DNA of 64,000 nucleotides from Ricinus communis (taxonomy: Eukaryota; Streptophyta; Magnoliopsida; Malpighiales; Euphorbiaceae). The notes under the pieces were generated by a model. The model did no database searches. It had not been told where the DNA came from and worked only from the letters and a program-made list of their open reading frames with translations. Position 1 is the first letter of the stretch. Each line of letters opens with the position of its first letter. Both the position numbers and the translations under genes were made by a program. This document shows positions 37,577 to 52,285 of this stretch, piece after piece. Location: positions 10,730,802 to 10,794,801 of the forward strand of contig NC_063258.1 of the NCBI RefSeq assembly GCF_019578655.1. Direction: 5' to 3'.

Positions 37577-39514
37577 TGTCACGACTCGATCTGTGGGCCC
37601 GTGACTAGTACTAGGGAATTGGTAGGCGTAGGGCTACAAAATCCTGTGTGGCGACTATTCCTTCTTTCGAACAAAATGCAATCGGATTCAAACCATTGGC
37701 TCATTCCATAATTAATCTTTGTCATCGAGATCTTTTTTAATTGATTACCAGGCATAATTTGTGAGACTTGAATTTACAAAAATTCTAAAATGATAAATCA
37801 AATTTCTCTTGGAGAGATTCTCTGATTTTTGAGAATCAATATTCCTGATAAAATCGATTACTTTCGTCAGAGATGAAGGACTTATGCTCTAGATGAAAAC
37901 GCATAAGCTATGACATTTCGACAACCTCCTAGCTCGCTCAGATGCCTCGGGAAGAGCAAGTCGGTGATGGATTATCTAATCATGGGAACTATTCGGTCGG
38001 GAAAAACTAAAACATTTGATAAATAACCACAGGCCTAGATTCTTAAGATGCTTCATTTGAAATTTGGCTAGGATAAATTCTGTCGAAAGTTCGGCGAGCA
38101 CGTCCCTAATACAGACGTCTACCCGCATCTCGGGTCTAGACACCGTTTTATGATTCAAATTTCCGGCGAATTTTATTTAATGGGAGTTGGGTCACTAAGA
38201 CTTCATTATTTTTTCGACTCATACACCATCCGCAAATCCGATTATTGGCGGTGACAATTTATTATTTTACAAATAAATCTCGAATAATATTTCTAAAGCT
38301 CAAAACAATAATTAATCACATAAGTTTTCTCAACAAACTCTAAAATCTACGGGCTAGAGTGCAAGGGGCGGCAATCACTCGGTGTGTACTCCATTGGAGT
38401 CGATAAGCGATCCAGCGCCTCGGACCTGAAACAATACTAAAGTGATTCCAGCACCGTCTTCTGATCTGACTAATCATCACGAAAAAATATACAGACGATG
38501 TCGGCCAGTTTGATTTTCAAAAAGGAGTCGATCGCCGCGAAACTAGTGCCATTAGAAGCTTGGTGACGGGAGTCCGGATATGCCCTCCGATCGTCGGAAG
38601 CTCCAGCGGCATCGGTAGAAAAATGAAAAGTCTAAGGCCTTATACTTTTCACCTCATCGGATTTTGCAATTTCGGCAACCTCAAGGGGTGGCGATGGTCG
38701 GAAAAGGAAGCCTAGAAGTTGCTTATCATTTTGAGCCTAAGGATGTCGTAAATGGTGTGGAAACTCCATGAGCGGTGGCAAAATAGCAGCTACCATTCGG
38801 CCATTTTTCTATGCTTTGTCATCGCCGTTCCACTATGGTAGTAGCCGTAGCGTGCTTTCATGGATTGTGGCGCACCTCAAGCGTCGTCACCACCCTCGGG
38901 CGAGCCTCCACCATCCATCCCCTATTGAAGCCAATGGAGCTTCCTCCCTCTTCTTATTCTTCGCTCTCTTCATTTTATTTCTTTTCTCTATGTGAGTTGG
39001 TCCTTTAACTTTTCTCCTTCACCATTTAGTCCTGACTTTTTTAATTACCTATGATTTAAGCCATAGCAAAATTGTTGTTTAACACTCCAACTTTTCTTTA
39101 GCTTTCAATTAAGCCCCTAACTATTTAATTTGGGCCAAATTAAAATTATTGAAAATAGAAAATTACTTATTTACCCTTGCTTTTAAATGTGAAATTACTA
39201 AAAATACCACTTACTTGCTTTAATTACAAAATACCAACCATACTAATTTTCATTAAAACCCCATATTAATAAAATTATATTTTTAAACCTTATTCCAAAA
39301 TTAATTATCAATTTAATCCTAACATAATATACTTAATTAATTTCTTAAAAATCAAACTAATTAGATGTAAAAATAACTCCCTTATTTTTATCTAGCATTG
39401 AAATTCTATTTTAAATCATCCCGATTAAATTAATTAAAAACAAAGTAACATTGAATAAAACTCGTCATTTATTGTGTGTATTATTATTATTAAGAGAAAA
39501 TTGAGGATATTACA
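37577..39514 (-). mobile_element. Solo LTR (2-kb subfamily), error-rich copy
   Basis: 1938 bp from TGTCACGACTCG to GATATTACA on the plus strand, matching 52286-54304 and the LTRs of the element at 4164. Left flank GGGTT; right flank AGGGTT, consistent with a 5-bp target duplication plus one base. It has no partner LTR or interior, hence a solo LTR. It is about 80 bp shorter than the 52286 copy because of many 1-10 bp losses. It occupies the same satellite position (between types A and B) as the full element at 4164. Confidence 0.88.
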
Positions 39515-42500
39515 AGGGTTGTTTTCGTACTCACAAATATACCACAAATTCTGAAGGGTTAATTCATCATAATCATAAATATCAAGTATTCATGTTGTCT
39601 TTTGTATTTATAAATATACCTGTTACGGGGTTGTTTTCTCATATTAAAAAATTTACTCCTTCACGATGTTGTTTTCTTAAATTCGTAATTACACTGCTTT
39701 TACGGGATAATTTTCATATTCATAAATATACACATTTTACGAGGTTATTTTCTTATATTGATAAACAAACAATTTTTACGGGATCAATTTCTCATATTAA
39801 ATTATTAGCACTATGTGATTGTTTTCTCAAATTCATAAATATACATGTTTTATAGGATCATTTTCTTATATCGACAAATATACGTTTCACGGGGTTGTTT
39901 TCTCATATTATAAAATTAACCTATTTAAAGTTTGTTTCTCATACTCACAAATATACCACAATTACGGGATTATTTTCTCCGATTGATTAATATCCTCGTA
40001 TTACGGGTTGTTTTCTAATATTTATAAATATACCCCACTTACGAGGGTTGTTTTCTCGTATTAAAAATTTATCCTACTGGGTTGTTCTCTTGGTTCATAA
40101 CTACACTACTTTTACGGGTTTGTTTTCGAGATTCATAAATATACAAGTTTTACGGGGTTATTTTCTTATATTGATAAATATACCACTTTTACAGTGTCAT
40201 TTCTCTCGTATTAAATTATTAGCACTATTATGGGGTTGTTCTTCCAAATTCATAAATATACACATTTTGATGTTATTTTCTTATATTGATAAATATACCC
40301 TTTTACGGGGTGTTTTCTCATATTATAAAATTAATCCATTTAAGGGGTTGTTTTGTCATACTCATAAATATACCACAATTACGGGATTATCTCATCAGTT
40401 ATAAATGTCAAGTATTCACAGTACTTTTTCTAATATTTATAAATATACCCCTCTTACGGTGTTATTTTCTCATATTAAAAATTTACCCTTCTGAATATTT
40501 GTTGTTTTGTTAGACTACATGATTCTGCTACTTTCTGGGTGATTCTCTCAAATTTATAAATATATATGTTTTACAGGTTTATTTTCTTATATCAATAAAT
40601 ATACCCGTTTTACGGTGTTGTTTTCTCATATTATAAAATTAATCCAGGTGTTATTTTCTCATACTAAAAAATATACCACAATTACGGGGTTATTTTCTCT
40701 GATTAATAAATATTTTCATATTACGGGGTTGTTTTCTAATATTTATAAATATATCCCACTTATAGGGTTGTTTCTCATATTAGAAGATTTACCCCTACTA
40801 CGAGGCTGTTCTCTTAAACTCGCAATTACACTACTTTTACGGGGTTGTTTTCTCATATTCATAAATATACACGTTTTATGGAGTTTTTTTTCTTATATTA
40901 ATAAATATACCACTTTTACTGGGTCGTTTTCTCATATTAAATTATTAACATTACTATGGTGTTGTTTTCTCAAATGCATAAATATACATGTTTTTATAAG
41001 ATTATTTTCTTAAATAGACAAATATACTAGTTTTATGGGGTTGTTTTCTCATATTATAAAATTAACCCATTTAAGGTGTTATTTTATGATACTCACAAAT
41101 ATAACATAATTACGGGATTATTTTCTCCGATTGATAAATATCCCCGTATTACGAGGTTATTTTCTAATAGTTATAAATATACCCCACTTACGAGGTTGTT
41201 TTCTTATATTAAAAGATTTACCCTAGTCTGGTATTCTCGCCACTCATGATTACACTACTTTACGGGATGTTTCCTCGGATTCATAAATAAACCGTTTCGG
41301 GGTTATTTTTATATCGATAAATATACCACTTTTACAGGATCATTTCTCATATTAAAGTATTAGCACTATTATGGGGTTGTTTTCTAAAATTTATAAATAT
41401 ACACGTTTTACGGGGTTATTTTCTTATATCGACAAATATACCCCTTTTACGGGTTGTTTTCTCATATTCTAAAATTAACCCATTTAATGGGTTATTTTCT
41501 CATACTCACAAATATACTAAAATTACGTGGTTATTTTCTCCGATTGATAAATATTCCCGTATTACAAGGTTGTTTTCTAATATTTATAAATATATCCCTC
41601 TTACGGGATTATTTCTCGCATTAAAATATTTACCCTTTCTACAATTTGTTTTTGGGACTAAGTAATTACACTATTTTCTCTATATTATTTTCTTATGGTC
41701 CTTAAATATACACGTTTTACGTTGTTATTTTCTTATATTGATAAATATACCACTTTTACGGTGGTTTTCTCATATTATATTATTACCTTTATTATGAGTT
41801 GTTTTCTCAAATTCATTAATGTACATGTTTTACGAGGTTCTTTTCTTATATTGATTACTATACTCCTTTTACGGGATTATTTTCTCATATTATAAAATTA
41901 ACCAATTTAAGGGGTTGTTTTCTCATACTCACAAATATACCATAATTACGAGGTTATTTCATCAGTTTATAAATACCACCATATTGGTATTTTCTAATAT
42001 TTATAATATACAATACGAGTTATTTTCTAGTATTAAAATTTACTTTTCTCTGAGGCTGTTTTTCAAACCTGAATTACACTACTTTTGCGGGGTTATTTCT
42101 TAGATTCATAAATATACATGTTTCACGTGGTTATTTTATTATATTGAATAATACTTTGCTTTTACCATGAGTTGTTTTCTCATACTAAAAATTTACTCAT
42201 TTAATAGGTTATTTTCCATATTATATTATTACCACTATTCGGGTTATTTTCTCAAATTCATAAATATACATGTTTTGAGGTTCTTTTCTTACTGATTCAT
42301 CTTCACCTTTAGGTTTGTTTTCTCATATTATAAAATTAACCCATTTGAGGGGTTGTTTTCTCATACTCACAAATATACCAATATTACAAGGTTATTTTCT
42401 CCGATTGATAAATATCCCCATGTTATGAGGTTGTTTTCTAATATTTGTAAATATACCCCTTTGCGGGGTTGTTTTCTCATATTAAAAATTTACCTTCTAC

Positions 42501-44921
42501 AATGTTGTTTTCTTAGACTTGCAATTAGACTATTTTTACCTAGTGGTTTTCTCGGATTCATAAATATACATGTTTTACAAGATTATTTTCTTATAATAAA
42601 CAAATATACCCGTTTCTGAGGTTGTTTACTCGTATTATAAAATTAACCCATTTAAGGTGTTATTTTCTCATACTTACAAATATACCACAATTACAAGGTT
42701 ATTTTCTCCGGTTGATAAATATTCCCATGTTACGGGGTTGTTTTCTAATATTTATAAATATAACCCTCTTACAGGTTTGTTTTCTCATATTAAAAATTTA
42801 CTTCTTCTACGGTGTTGTTTTCTTAGACTACTTAATTATACTACTTTTAAGATTAGTTCTCAAATTCATAAATATACATGTTTTATAGGATTATTTTCTT
42901 ATATTAACAAATTTACCCATTTTACGTGATTTTTACTCATATTATAAAATTAACCCATTTAAGGTGTTATTTCTCCTTATCACAAATATACAATAATTAC
43001 ATGTTATTTTCTCCGATTGATAAATATCCCCGTATTACGGGGTTGTGTTCTAATATTTATAAATATACCCCTCTTACGGGGTTATTTTCTCATATTAAAG
43101 ATTTACCCCTTCATGATCTTGTTTTCTTAGACTACTAATTACTACTTTTCTTGGGATGGTTCTCTCAAATTTATAAATATGCATATTTTATAAGTTATTT
43201 TCTTATGTCGATAAAATATACCGTTTCTGAGGTTGTTTTCTCATATTATAAAATTAACCAATTTAAGGCGTTGTTTTCTCATACTCCTATACCTGATGCA
43301 GGGTTATTTTCTCCAATTGATAAATATCCTCGTATTATGGGGTTGTTTTCTAATATTTTTAAATATACCCCACTTGATGTTTTTTATCATATTAAAGATT
43401 TACCCCTACTATGAGGTTGTTCCTTAGACTACTAATTACACTACTTTTATGGGATTGTTTTCTCCATATTCATAAATATACAAGTTTCGGGGTTATTTTC
43501 TTATATTGATAAATATATACCACTTTTGGTTGTTTCTCATATTAAATTATTAGCACTATTGTAGGGTTGTTTTCAAATTCATAATATACACGTTTACGGG
43601 ATTATTTTCTTATATTGACAAATATACCCCTTTACGGGGTTATTTTCTCATACTCGAAATATCATGATTCGAGTTGTCATCAGTTTATAAATATCACTTA
43701 TTAAAGTCGCTTTCTAATATTTATAAATACCCCTCTACGAGGTTGTTTTCTCTTCTTAAAAATTTACATTCTACAGTGACATTTGGTTTGGTTCAGTCCA
43801 CTACTTTTCTGGGGTTGTTTTATCGGAATTCATAAATATACACGTTTTACGGGGTTATTTTCTTATCTGATAAATATAACAGTTTTACAGTTGATTTCTC
43901 ATATTAAATTATTAGCACTACTATAGAGTTGTTTTTTCAAATTCATAAATATACATGTTTTATTAGATTATTTTCTTATATCGACAAATATACCCGTTTT
44001 ACGGGGTTGTTTTCTCATATTATAAAATTAACTGATTTAAGGCGTTGTTTTCTCATACTCACAAATATACCATAATTATGGGGTTATTTTCTCCAATTGA
44101 TAAATATTCCCGTATTACGGGGTTGTTTTCTAATATTTTTAAATATACCAGATTTACCCCTACTTGTAGGGCTATTCGTTTAGACTACATGATTACACTA
44201 CTTTTATGGGATTGTTTTCTCATATTCCTTAAATATACAAGTTTTATAGGGTTATTTTCTTATATTGATAAATATACCACTTTTGGCGTCATTTTCTCAT
44301 ATTAAATTATTAGCACTATTGTAAGTTCATCTTCTAATTCATAAATATACACGTTTCTGGGGTTATTTTCTTGTCTTGACAAATATACCTCTTTTGAGGG
44401 TTGTTTTGTCATATTATAAAATTAATCCATTTAAGGGTTGTTTCTCATACTCACAAATATACCACAATTACGGGGTTATTTCATGATTCTAAATATCACC
44501 ATATTCGGGGTTGTTTTCTAATATTTATAAATACACCCCTTTACGGGGTTCTTCTCCCACATTAAAATTTACCTCTTCTTTATTTTTCTTGGACTCATGT
44601 GCTTCCTACTTTTATAGTTGTTTTTTAAATTCATAAATATATACGTTTCTGAGAAATTATTTTCTTATATTGATAAATATACCACTTTTACGTGGTCATT
44701 TTCTCGTTTGTTAATGTACTTCCTTATAGGGTTGTTTTCTCAAATTTATAAATATACATGTTTTATAAGATTATTTTCTTATATCGATAAATATACTAGT
44801 TTTACGGGGTTGTTTTCTCATATTATTAAATTAACCCATCTAAGGGGTTGTTTTCTCATACTACTTGATACCACAATTCTGAGGGTTAATTCTTGATTCA
44901 TAAATATCCTTGGTATTATAA
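39515..44921 (+). repeat. 39-bp satellite array, segment 5, error-rich, ends at the gap
   Basis: Collinear with 54305 to about 59813 but with many small deletions and corrupted words, often at CpG sites (ACTCGCAATT becomes ACTACTAATT or ACTCATGATT; TTACGGGG becomes TTCTGGGG). The type order is preserved. It ends at the N gap in the middle of a type-C monomer. Open frames here carry no gene. Confidence 0.9.
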
Positions 44922-45421
44922 NNNNNNNNNNNNNNNNNNNNNNNNNNNNNNNNNNNNNNNNNNNNNNNNNNNNNNNNNNNNNNNNNNNNNNNNNNNNNNN
45001 NNNNNNNNNNNNNNNNNNNNNNNNNNNNNNNNNNNNNNNNNNNNNNNNNNNNNNNNNNNNNNNNNNNNNNNNNNNNNNNNNNNNNNNNNNNNNNNNNNNN
45101 NNNNNNNNNNNNNNNNNNNNNNNNNNNNNNNNNNNNNNNNNNNNNNNNNNNNNNNNNNNNNNNNNNNNNNNNNNNNNNNNNNNNNNNNNNNNNNNNNNNN
45201 NNNNNNNNNNNNNNNNNNNNNNNNNNNNNNNNNNNNNNNNNNNNNNNNNNNNNNNNNNNNNNNNNNNNNNNNNNNNNNNNNNNNNNNNNNNNNNNNNNNN
45301 NNNNNNNNNNNNNNNNNNNNNNNNNNNNNNNNNNNNNNNNNNNNNNNNNNNNNNNNNNNNNNNNNNNNNNNNNNNNNNNNNNNNNNNNNNNNNNNNNNNN
45401 NNNNNNNNNNNNNNNNNNNNN
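44922..45421. other. Assembly gap, 500 N
   Basis: Exactly 500 undetermined bases. A round number suggests a placeholder of unknown length, not a measured distance. Open frames read across it are meaningless. The sequences on its two sides are the ends of two copies of the same ~14-kb region. Confidence 0.99.
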
Positions 45422-48400
45422 GGATTTCCCTCACACCTAAATATACCCAAAATTATGCTTTATTTTCTCCAATCGATATCCCTCAGACTCACGGGGTTAT
45501 TTTCTAATATTTATAAATATATCCCTCATACGGGTTGTTTTCTCATATTAAAAATTTACCCTTTCTACGGTAGGTCGCTTTTCTCTAGACTCGAATTACA
45601 CTTACTTTTAGGGTAGTGTTCTTCTCGATTCATAAACATACACGCTTTACAGAGTTATTTTCTTATACTGATAAATATAACACTTTTACGTAGGTCGTTT
45701 TCTCATACTAAATTATCAAAGATTATTACTCCGGGTTGTTTTCTCAAACCATAGATACAATACGGTCCACTGGATTATTTCTTATATTGATGACATACCT
45801 CTTTTACTTGGCTGTTTTCCTCATAGCATAAAATTAACCCATTTAATATGTTGTTTTCTCATACTCATAAATATACCAAAATTATGGGGTTATTTTTCCT
45901 AATCGATAAATATCTCGACATCGGCTTATTTTCTAATATTTATAAATATATCCCTCTTACGCTGCTTTATTTTCTCGTGATTCATAAATATACATGTTTT
46001 ACGGGATTATTTTCTTATACTGACAAATATACACATTTTACGGGTTGTTTTCTCACATTATAAAATTAACCTATCTCATGGATCATATTTCACACTACAA
46101 ATATACCACAATTACAGGGTTATTTTCTCCGATTGATAAATATCCCCGTACTACATGGTTATTTCTAATATTTATAACAAACCCCTCTTACGGGTTGTTT
46201 TCTCATATTAAAATTTACCCTTCATTTAGGTCGTTTTTCTTAGACTCGCAATTACACCACTTTACGGATTGTTTTCCTCGACTTATAAATATACATATTT
46301 TCTAGGGTTATATTCTTATATTTATAAATATACCACTTTTAAGGGTCATTTCTCACATTAAATTATTAGCACTATTATGGGTTGTTTTCCCAACTTACAA
46401 TACACATCGCTTTACCCGGGTTATTTTCTTATACCACAACCTTATTGATTGTCTTCCTCATATTATAAAATTTACTCCCACCGTGAGGTCGCCTCCTAGC
46501 CCTGCAATCACAACATACTTTTACGTGGTTGTTTTCTCGTATCCATAAATTTTGTTACCGGATTATTTTCTCATATTATAAAATTAACCCACTTAAGGGC
46601 TTGTTTTCCTACACCACAACACATCAAAATTACACAATTAGTTCTCCTATTAAAAACATCCCTGTGATTATGGGGTTGTTTTCTCAAATACACAAATATA
46701 TTTTTTATTAGATCATTTTCTTAGTATTGATAAACATACTATTTTGGATTGTTTCTCTCACATTATAAAATTAACCTCACTTAGCGGTGTTATTTTAATG
46801 ACACTCACAAATATAACATAATTATGGGGTTATTTTCTCCGATTGATAAATATCACCATATTATGGGCTTGTTTTATTAACATTTACAAATACACCTCCC
46901 TACGGTGGTTGTTCTCCACATTGTAAATTTAATTCCCACCACGACGCCATTTCTCTTAGACCCCGCAATTACAAGAGACTTTACTGGCTGTTCTCAAAAC
47001 CTTCATAAATATACATGTCTTGACTGGCCTGCTTCCAAACTATAAAATTAACTGTAGTGGTTGCCTCTCACACCGCAAACATACCACAACTAGTAGACTT
47101 CAATAACATCCCTTATCACTTAGGTTATTTCCCTACATTAAAAAAATTTAATTTTCAATGACCTGCTTTCTGACCTGCAATCAGACCACTTTGACCGGGT
47201 TGTTTTCTCGTGATTCTTAAATATACATGTTATACGGAGTTATTTTCTTAAAATTGATAAATATATAACTTTTACGGGGTCATTTTCATAATAAATTATT
47301 AGCACTATTATGGGTTGTTTTCCATATCCACAAATATACACGCCTTTACTGAGTTATTTCTATATACTGACAAACATAATCCCCTACCTGGTTGTTCTCC
47401 TATATATAAAAATTAACCCATTTCAAGTGTGTTCTCATACCACAAACATACCTCCAAAATTACGGGTTATTTTCTCCCGATTGATAAATATCCCCATACA
47501 CGGGTTTTCTAATATTTTATAAACATAACCCCTCACACGGGTTGTTTTCTCATATTACAAGATTTACCCCTACTACGAGCATGTTCTCTTAGACTCTGAA
47601 TTGCACCTTACTTTCACTGTGGTTATTTACTAAGATTCATAAATATACAAGTTTTACGGGTTATTTTCTTTATGTTGATAAATATACCCACTTTTACACA
47701 GTTGTTTTCTCATATTAAATTATTAGCACTATTATGTGGTTATTTCTAAATCCATAAACATACACGTTTTACAAGGTTATTTTCTTATTTTGACAAATAT
47801 ACCCTTTTACGGGTTGTTTTCTCATATTATAAAATTAATCCATTGAATGGGTTGTTTTCTCTACACTCACAAATATACCACAATTATGGGTTATTTCCAT
47901 CATATTCCATAAATATCACCAGACACTTGACCATTTTCTAATATTTATAACATATTTCTCTTACGGGGTTATTTTCTCATATTAAAAATTCTATTCCTCT
48001 ATGAGGCCGCTTTGTGGACTCAGAATTACACCACTTTTTACTTGTGTTTGTTTTCTCAGATTCATAACATACACGCCTTTGCTAAGGTTATTTTCTTATA
48101 TTGATAAATATACCACTTTATTTGATCATTTTACATATTATTATTAGTAATTATTTTGAGCGGATTCTCAACTATATTGATAAACATACTCCTTTTACTA
48201 GATTATTTTCTCCCACATTATAAAATTAACCAAAATAAGGGGTTCTTTCTCTTACTCACAAATTTACTACAATTACGTTATTCCATTAGATCATAAATAT
48301 CATCATACCACTTGGCCTGCTTCTTAATATTTATAAATATACCCCTCATACGGGGTTGTTTTCTCATATTAAATAATTTACCCCTTCTATGACGCCTGCT

Positions 48401-51400
48401 TGCTTATACTCACAATTACATTACTCTTACGGGTTGTTTTCCAATCTTATAAACATATACCGCTTACGCGACATTTAAATATACCACTTTTTCAGGATCG
48501 TTTTCACAAATTAAATTACTAGCACTATTATGGATTATTTTCTAAATTCATACATATATACATGTTTCACGAGGTTATTTTTATATTGACAAATATACCC
48601 CTTTTACGGGTTGTTTTCTCATATTATAAAATTAACCCTTTTAGGGTTTTTCTCTCATACTCACAAATAAACCAAAATTACGAGGTTATTTTTTCCTCGA
48701 TTAAAATATCCTGACACGGGATTTTATTTTTAACATTTATAAACATACCCTCTTACTGTGGTTGCCCATATTAAAAAGACCACCCCTACCACGCAGGTCA
48801 TCTTTTAATCCTGAATTACACCACTTTACCTGGTTGTTTTCTCGATTCATAAACATACAAGCTTTTATAAGGTTATTTTTATATTGATAAATATACCAAT
48901 TTTATGGTCATTTTATCATATTAAATTATTAATTACTATCTGGTTGTTTTGTCAAATTAATAAATATAAATGTTTACTTGGTTATTTCCTTTATGTCGAC
49001 AAACGTAAACCCTTTATGGATTCTCTAATATTTATAACATAACCTCCACTTGTTGATTTCATATTAAAAAAATTCACCCCTTCCATTTATATCGCTTTCC
49101 TTGCACTCACAATTACACTACTTTGTGTGCTTATTTTCCCGGATTAAAAATATACACGTTTTATGAGGTTATTTACTTATACTGATAAATATACCACTTT
49201 ATGGGGTCGCTTTATAAATTAATAGCTAACTACTATGGGGTGTGTTTCTCAAACCTATAAACACAACACGCTTTACGGATTATTCTCCACGTATACATAC
49301 AATCCCCTACAGGGTTGTTTTCTCATATTATAAAATTAACCCATTTAAAGTTATTTCTACCAACCGTGACACCTGGTTATTAATCGTGATTCATAAACAC
49401 CAATCAGACACGGGTTGTTCTCTACATTGTAAATATACTCCTTACTGTGGTTGTTTTCCATATTAAACTTATCCATCCCACGATTTTATTTTCTTAGACT
49501 CGCAATTACACTACTTTTACGGGGGTTCTCAGATTCAAATATATACACGTTTTAAGAACTTATTTTCTTATATTGATAAATATACCACTTTTACGAGTCG
49601 TTTTCTCATATTAAATTATTAGCACTACTAAGGGGTTGTTTTCTCATACTCACAAATATACCACAATTACGGGGTTATTTTATCAGATTGATAAATATCC
49701 CCATATTACGAGGTTGTTTTCTAATATTTATAAATATACCCCTTTTACGGGGTTGTTTTCTCATATTAAAAAATATACCCCTTCTACGATGCTGTTTTTT
49801 TAGTCTCGCAATTACACTATTTTTATGGGATTGTTTTCTCAGAATCATAAATATACACGTTTACGGGGTTATTTTCTTATATTAACAAATATAGCACTTT
49901 TACAGGGTCGTTCTCTCATATTAATTTATTAGCACTATTATGGGATTGTTTTCTCAAATTCATAAATATACATGTTTTACTGGATTATTTTCTTATGTTA
50001 GCAAATATACCCTTTTTACGGGGTTGTTTTCTCATATTATAAAATTAACCCATTTAAGGTGTTGTTTTCTCATACTCATAAATGTACCAAAATTACGGGG
50101 TTATTTTCTCTGATTGATAAATATCTCTGTATTACGGGGTTGTTTTCTAATATTTATAAATATATCCCTCTTACAGTGTTTTTCCAGATTCATAAATATA
50201 CATGTTTTACGGGGTTATTTTCTTATATTGACAAATATATCTCTTTTACGGGGTTGTTTTCTCATATTATAAAATTAACTCATTCAAGAAGTTATTTTTT
50301 CATACTCACAAATATACCACAATTACAGAATTATTTTCTCCGATTGATAAATATCCCTGAACTACGGGGTTATTTTCTAATATTTATAAATATATCCCTC
50401 TTATAGTGTTTTCCCAGATTCATAAATATACATGTTTTACGGGGTTATTTTCTTATATTGACAAATATATCTCTTTTACGGGGTTGTTTTCTCATATTAT
50501 AAAATTAACTCATTCAAGAAGTTATTTTTTCATACTCACAAATATACCACAATTACAGAATTATTTTCTCCGATTGATAAATATCCCTGAACTACGGGGT
50601 TATTTTCTAATATTTATAAATATAACCCTCTTACGGGGTTGTTTTCTCATATTAAAAATTTACCCCTTCTATGAGGCTGTTTTCTTAGACTCGCAATTAC
50701 ACTACTTTTACGTGGTTGTTTTCTCAGATTCATAAACATACATGTTTTACGGGGTTATTGTCTTAAATTGATAAATATACCACTTTTACGCGATTGTTTT
50801 CTCATATTAATTTATTAGCACTATTATGGGGTTATTTTCTCAAATTCATAAATATACATATTTTATTGGATTATTTTCTTAACAAACATACCCTTTTTAC
50901 AGGGTTGTTTTCTCATAGTATAAAATTAACCCATTTAATATGTTGTTTTTTCATACTCACAAATATACCAAAATTACAGGGTTATTTTCTTTGATTGATA
51001 AATATCTTTGTATTATGGGGTTGTTTTCTAATATGTAGAAATATATCCCTCTTACGGGGTTGTTTTCCCAGATTCATAAACATACATGTTTTAGGGGGTT
51101 ATTTTCTTATATTAACAAATATACCCCTTTTACGGGGTTGTTTTCTTATATTATAAAATTAACCCATTCAAGGAGTTGTTTTCTCATACTCACAAGTATA
51201 ACACAATTACAAGGTTATTTTCTCCGATTGATAAATATCCCCATACTACGAGATTATTTTCTAATATTTATAAATTTACTACTCTTACAGGGTTGTCTTC
51301 TCATATTCATAAACATACACGTTTTACGGGGTTAAGTTCTTATATTGATAAATATACCACTTTTACGAGGTCGTTTTCTCACATTAAATTATTAGCACTA

Positions 51401-52285
51401 TTATGGGGTTGTTTTTCAAATTCATAAATATACATGTTTTACAGTATTATTTTCGTATATTGAATAATATATTCTTTTTACGTGATTATTTTCTCATATT
51501 ATAAAATTAGTCCATCAAGGAGTTATTTTCTCATACCTATAAATATACCACAATTACAAGGTTATTTTCTCCAATTGATAAATATCCCTGCATTACGGGT
51601 TATTTTCTAATATCTATAAATATACCCCTCTTACGGGATTGTTTTTCATATTCATAAACATACAATTTTACGGGGTTAATTTTAAATATTGATAGATATA
51701 CCACTTTTACGAGGTTGTTTTCTCATATTAAATTATTAGCACTATCATGGGGTTGTTTTCTTCAAAATCATAAATACATGTTTTAATCGGATTATTTTTG
51801 TATATTGACAAAATATCCTTTTACGGGATTGTTTTCTTATATTTTAAAATTAACCCCTTTAAGGTGTTGTTTTCCTACACTCACAAATTTATTAAAATTA
51901 CGGGTTATTTTCTCCGATTGATAAATATCCCTGCACTACGGTGCTATTTTCTAATATTTATAAATATACCCCTCTTACGGGTTGTTTTTATATTAAAAAA
52001 ACCCCATTCTCCTTACTACGAGGTTGTTCTCTTAGGACCCAAGAATTACACCACTTTTACTTGAAATGTTCTTTCAGATTCATAAATATACACGTTTTAC
52101 GGGGTTATTTTCTTATATTGATAACAGGGTCGTTTTCTCTTATTAAATTATTAGCACTATTATGGGGTTGTTTTCTCAAATCCATAAATATACATGTTTT
52201 ACTAGGTCAGTTTTTTATATTGACAAATATACTCCTTTTACGGGGTTGTTTTCTCATATTATAAAATTAACCCATTTAAGGGGTT
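45422..52285 (+). repeat. 39-bp satellite array, segment 6, starts at the gap
   Basis: Collinear with about 30654-37576. From 45422 to about 49490 it is error-rich, with missing bases and extra C residues (for example ACACCACAAC where 31.8 kb has ACTCACAAAT). From about 49493 it becomes clean. It contains the exact 230-bp duplication at 50184-50643. No gene is seen. Confidence 0.92.
50184..50643 (+). repeat. Recent 230-bp tandem duplication (six monomers)
   Basis: CCAGATTCATAAATATACATG begins at 50184 and again at 50414, and the following ~210 bp appear identical in the two copies, whereas neighbouring HOR units differ at many sites. The length is about six monomers (types G, K, A, B, C, D), so it is not a full HOR. 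The matching region at about 35.5-35.95 kb has two copies that differ from each other at several positions. Confidence 0.85.

Noticed and set aside
37577..39514. Independent insertion from 52286-54304
   Set aside because: Same position in the HOR, same flanking bases and collinear satellite on both sides for kilobases; it is the same insertion represented twice.
44818..45507. Frames of 172-210 codons crossing the gap
   Set aside because: They consist almost wholly of undetermined bases and are artefacts of the N run.
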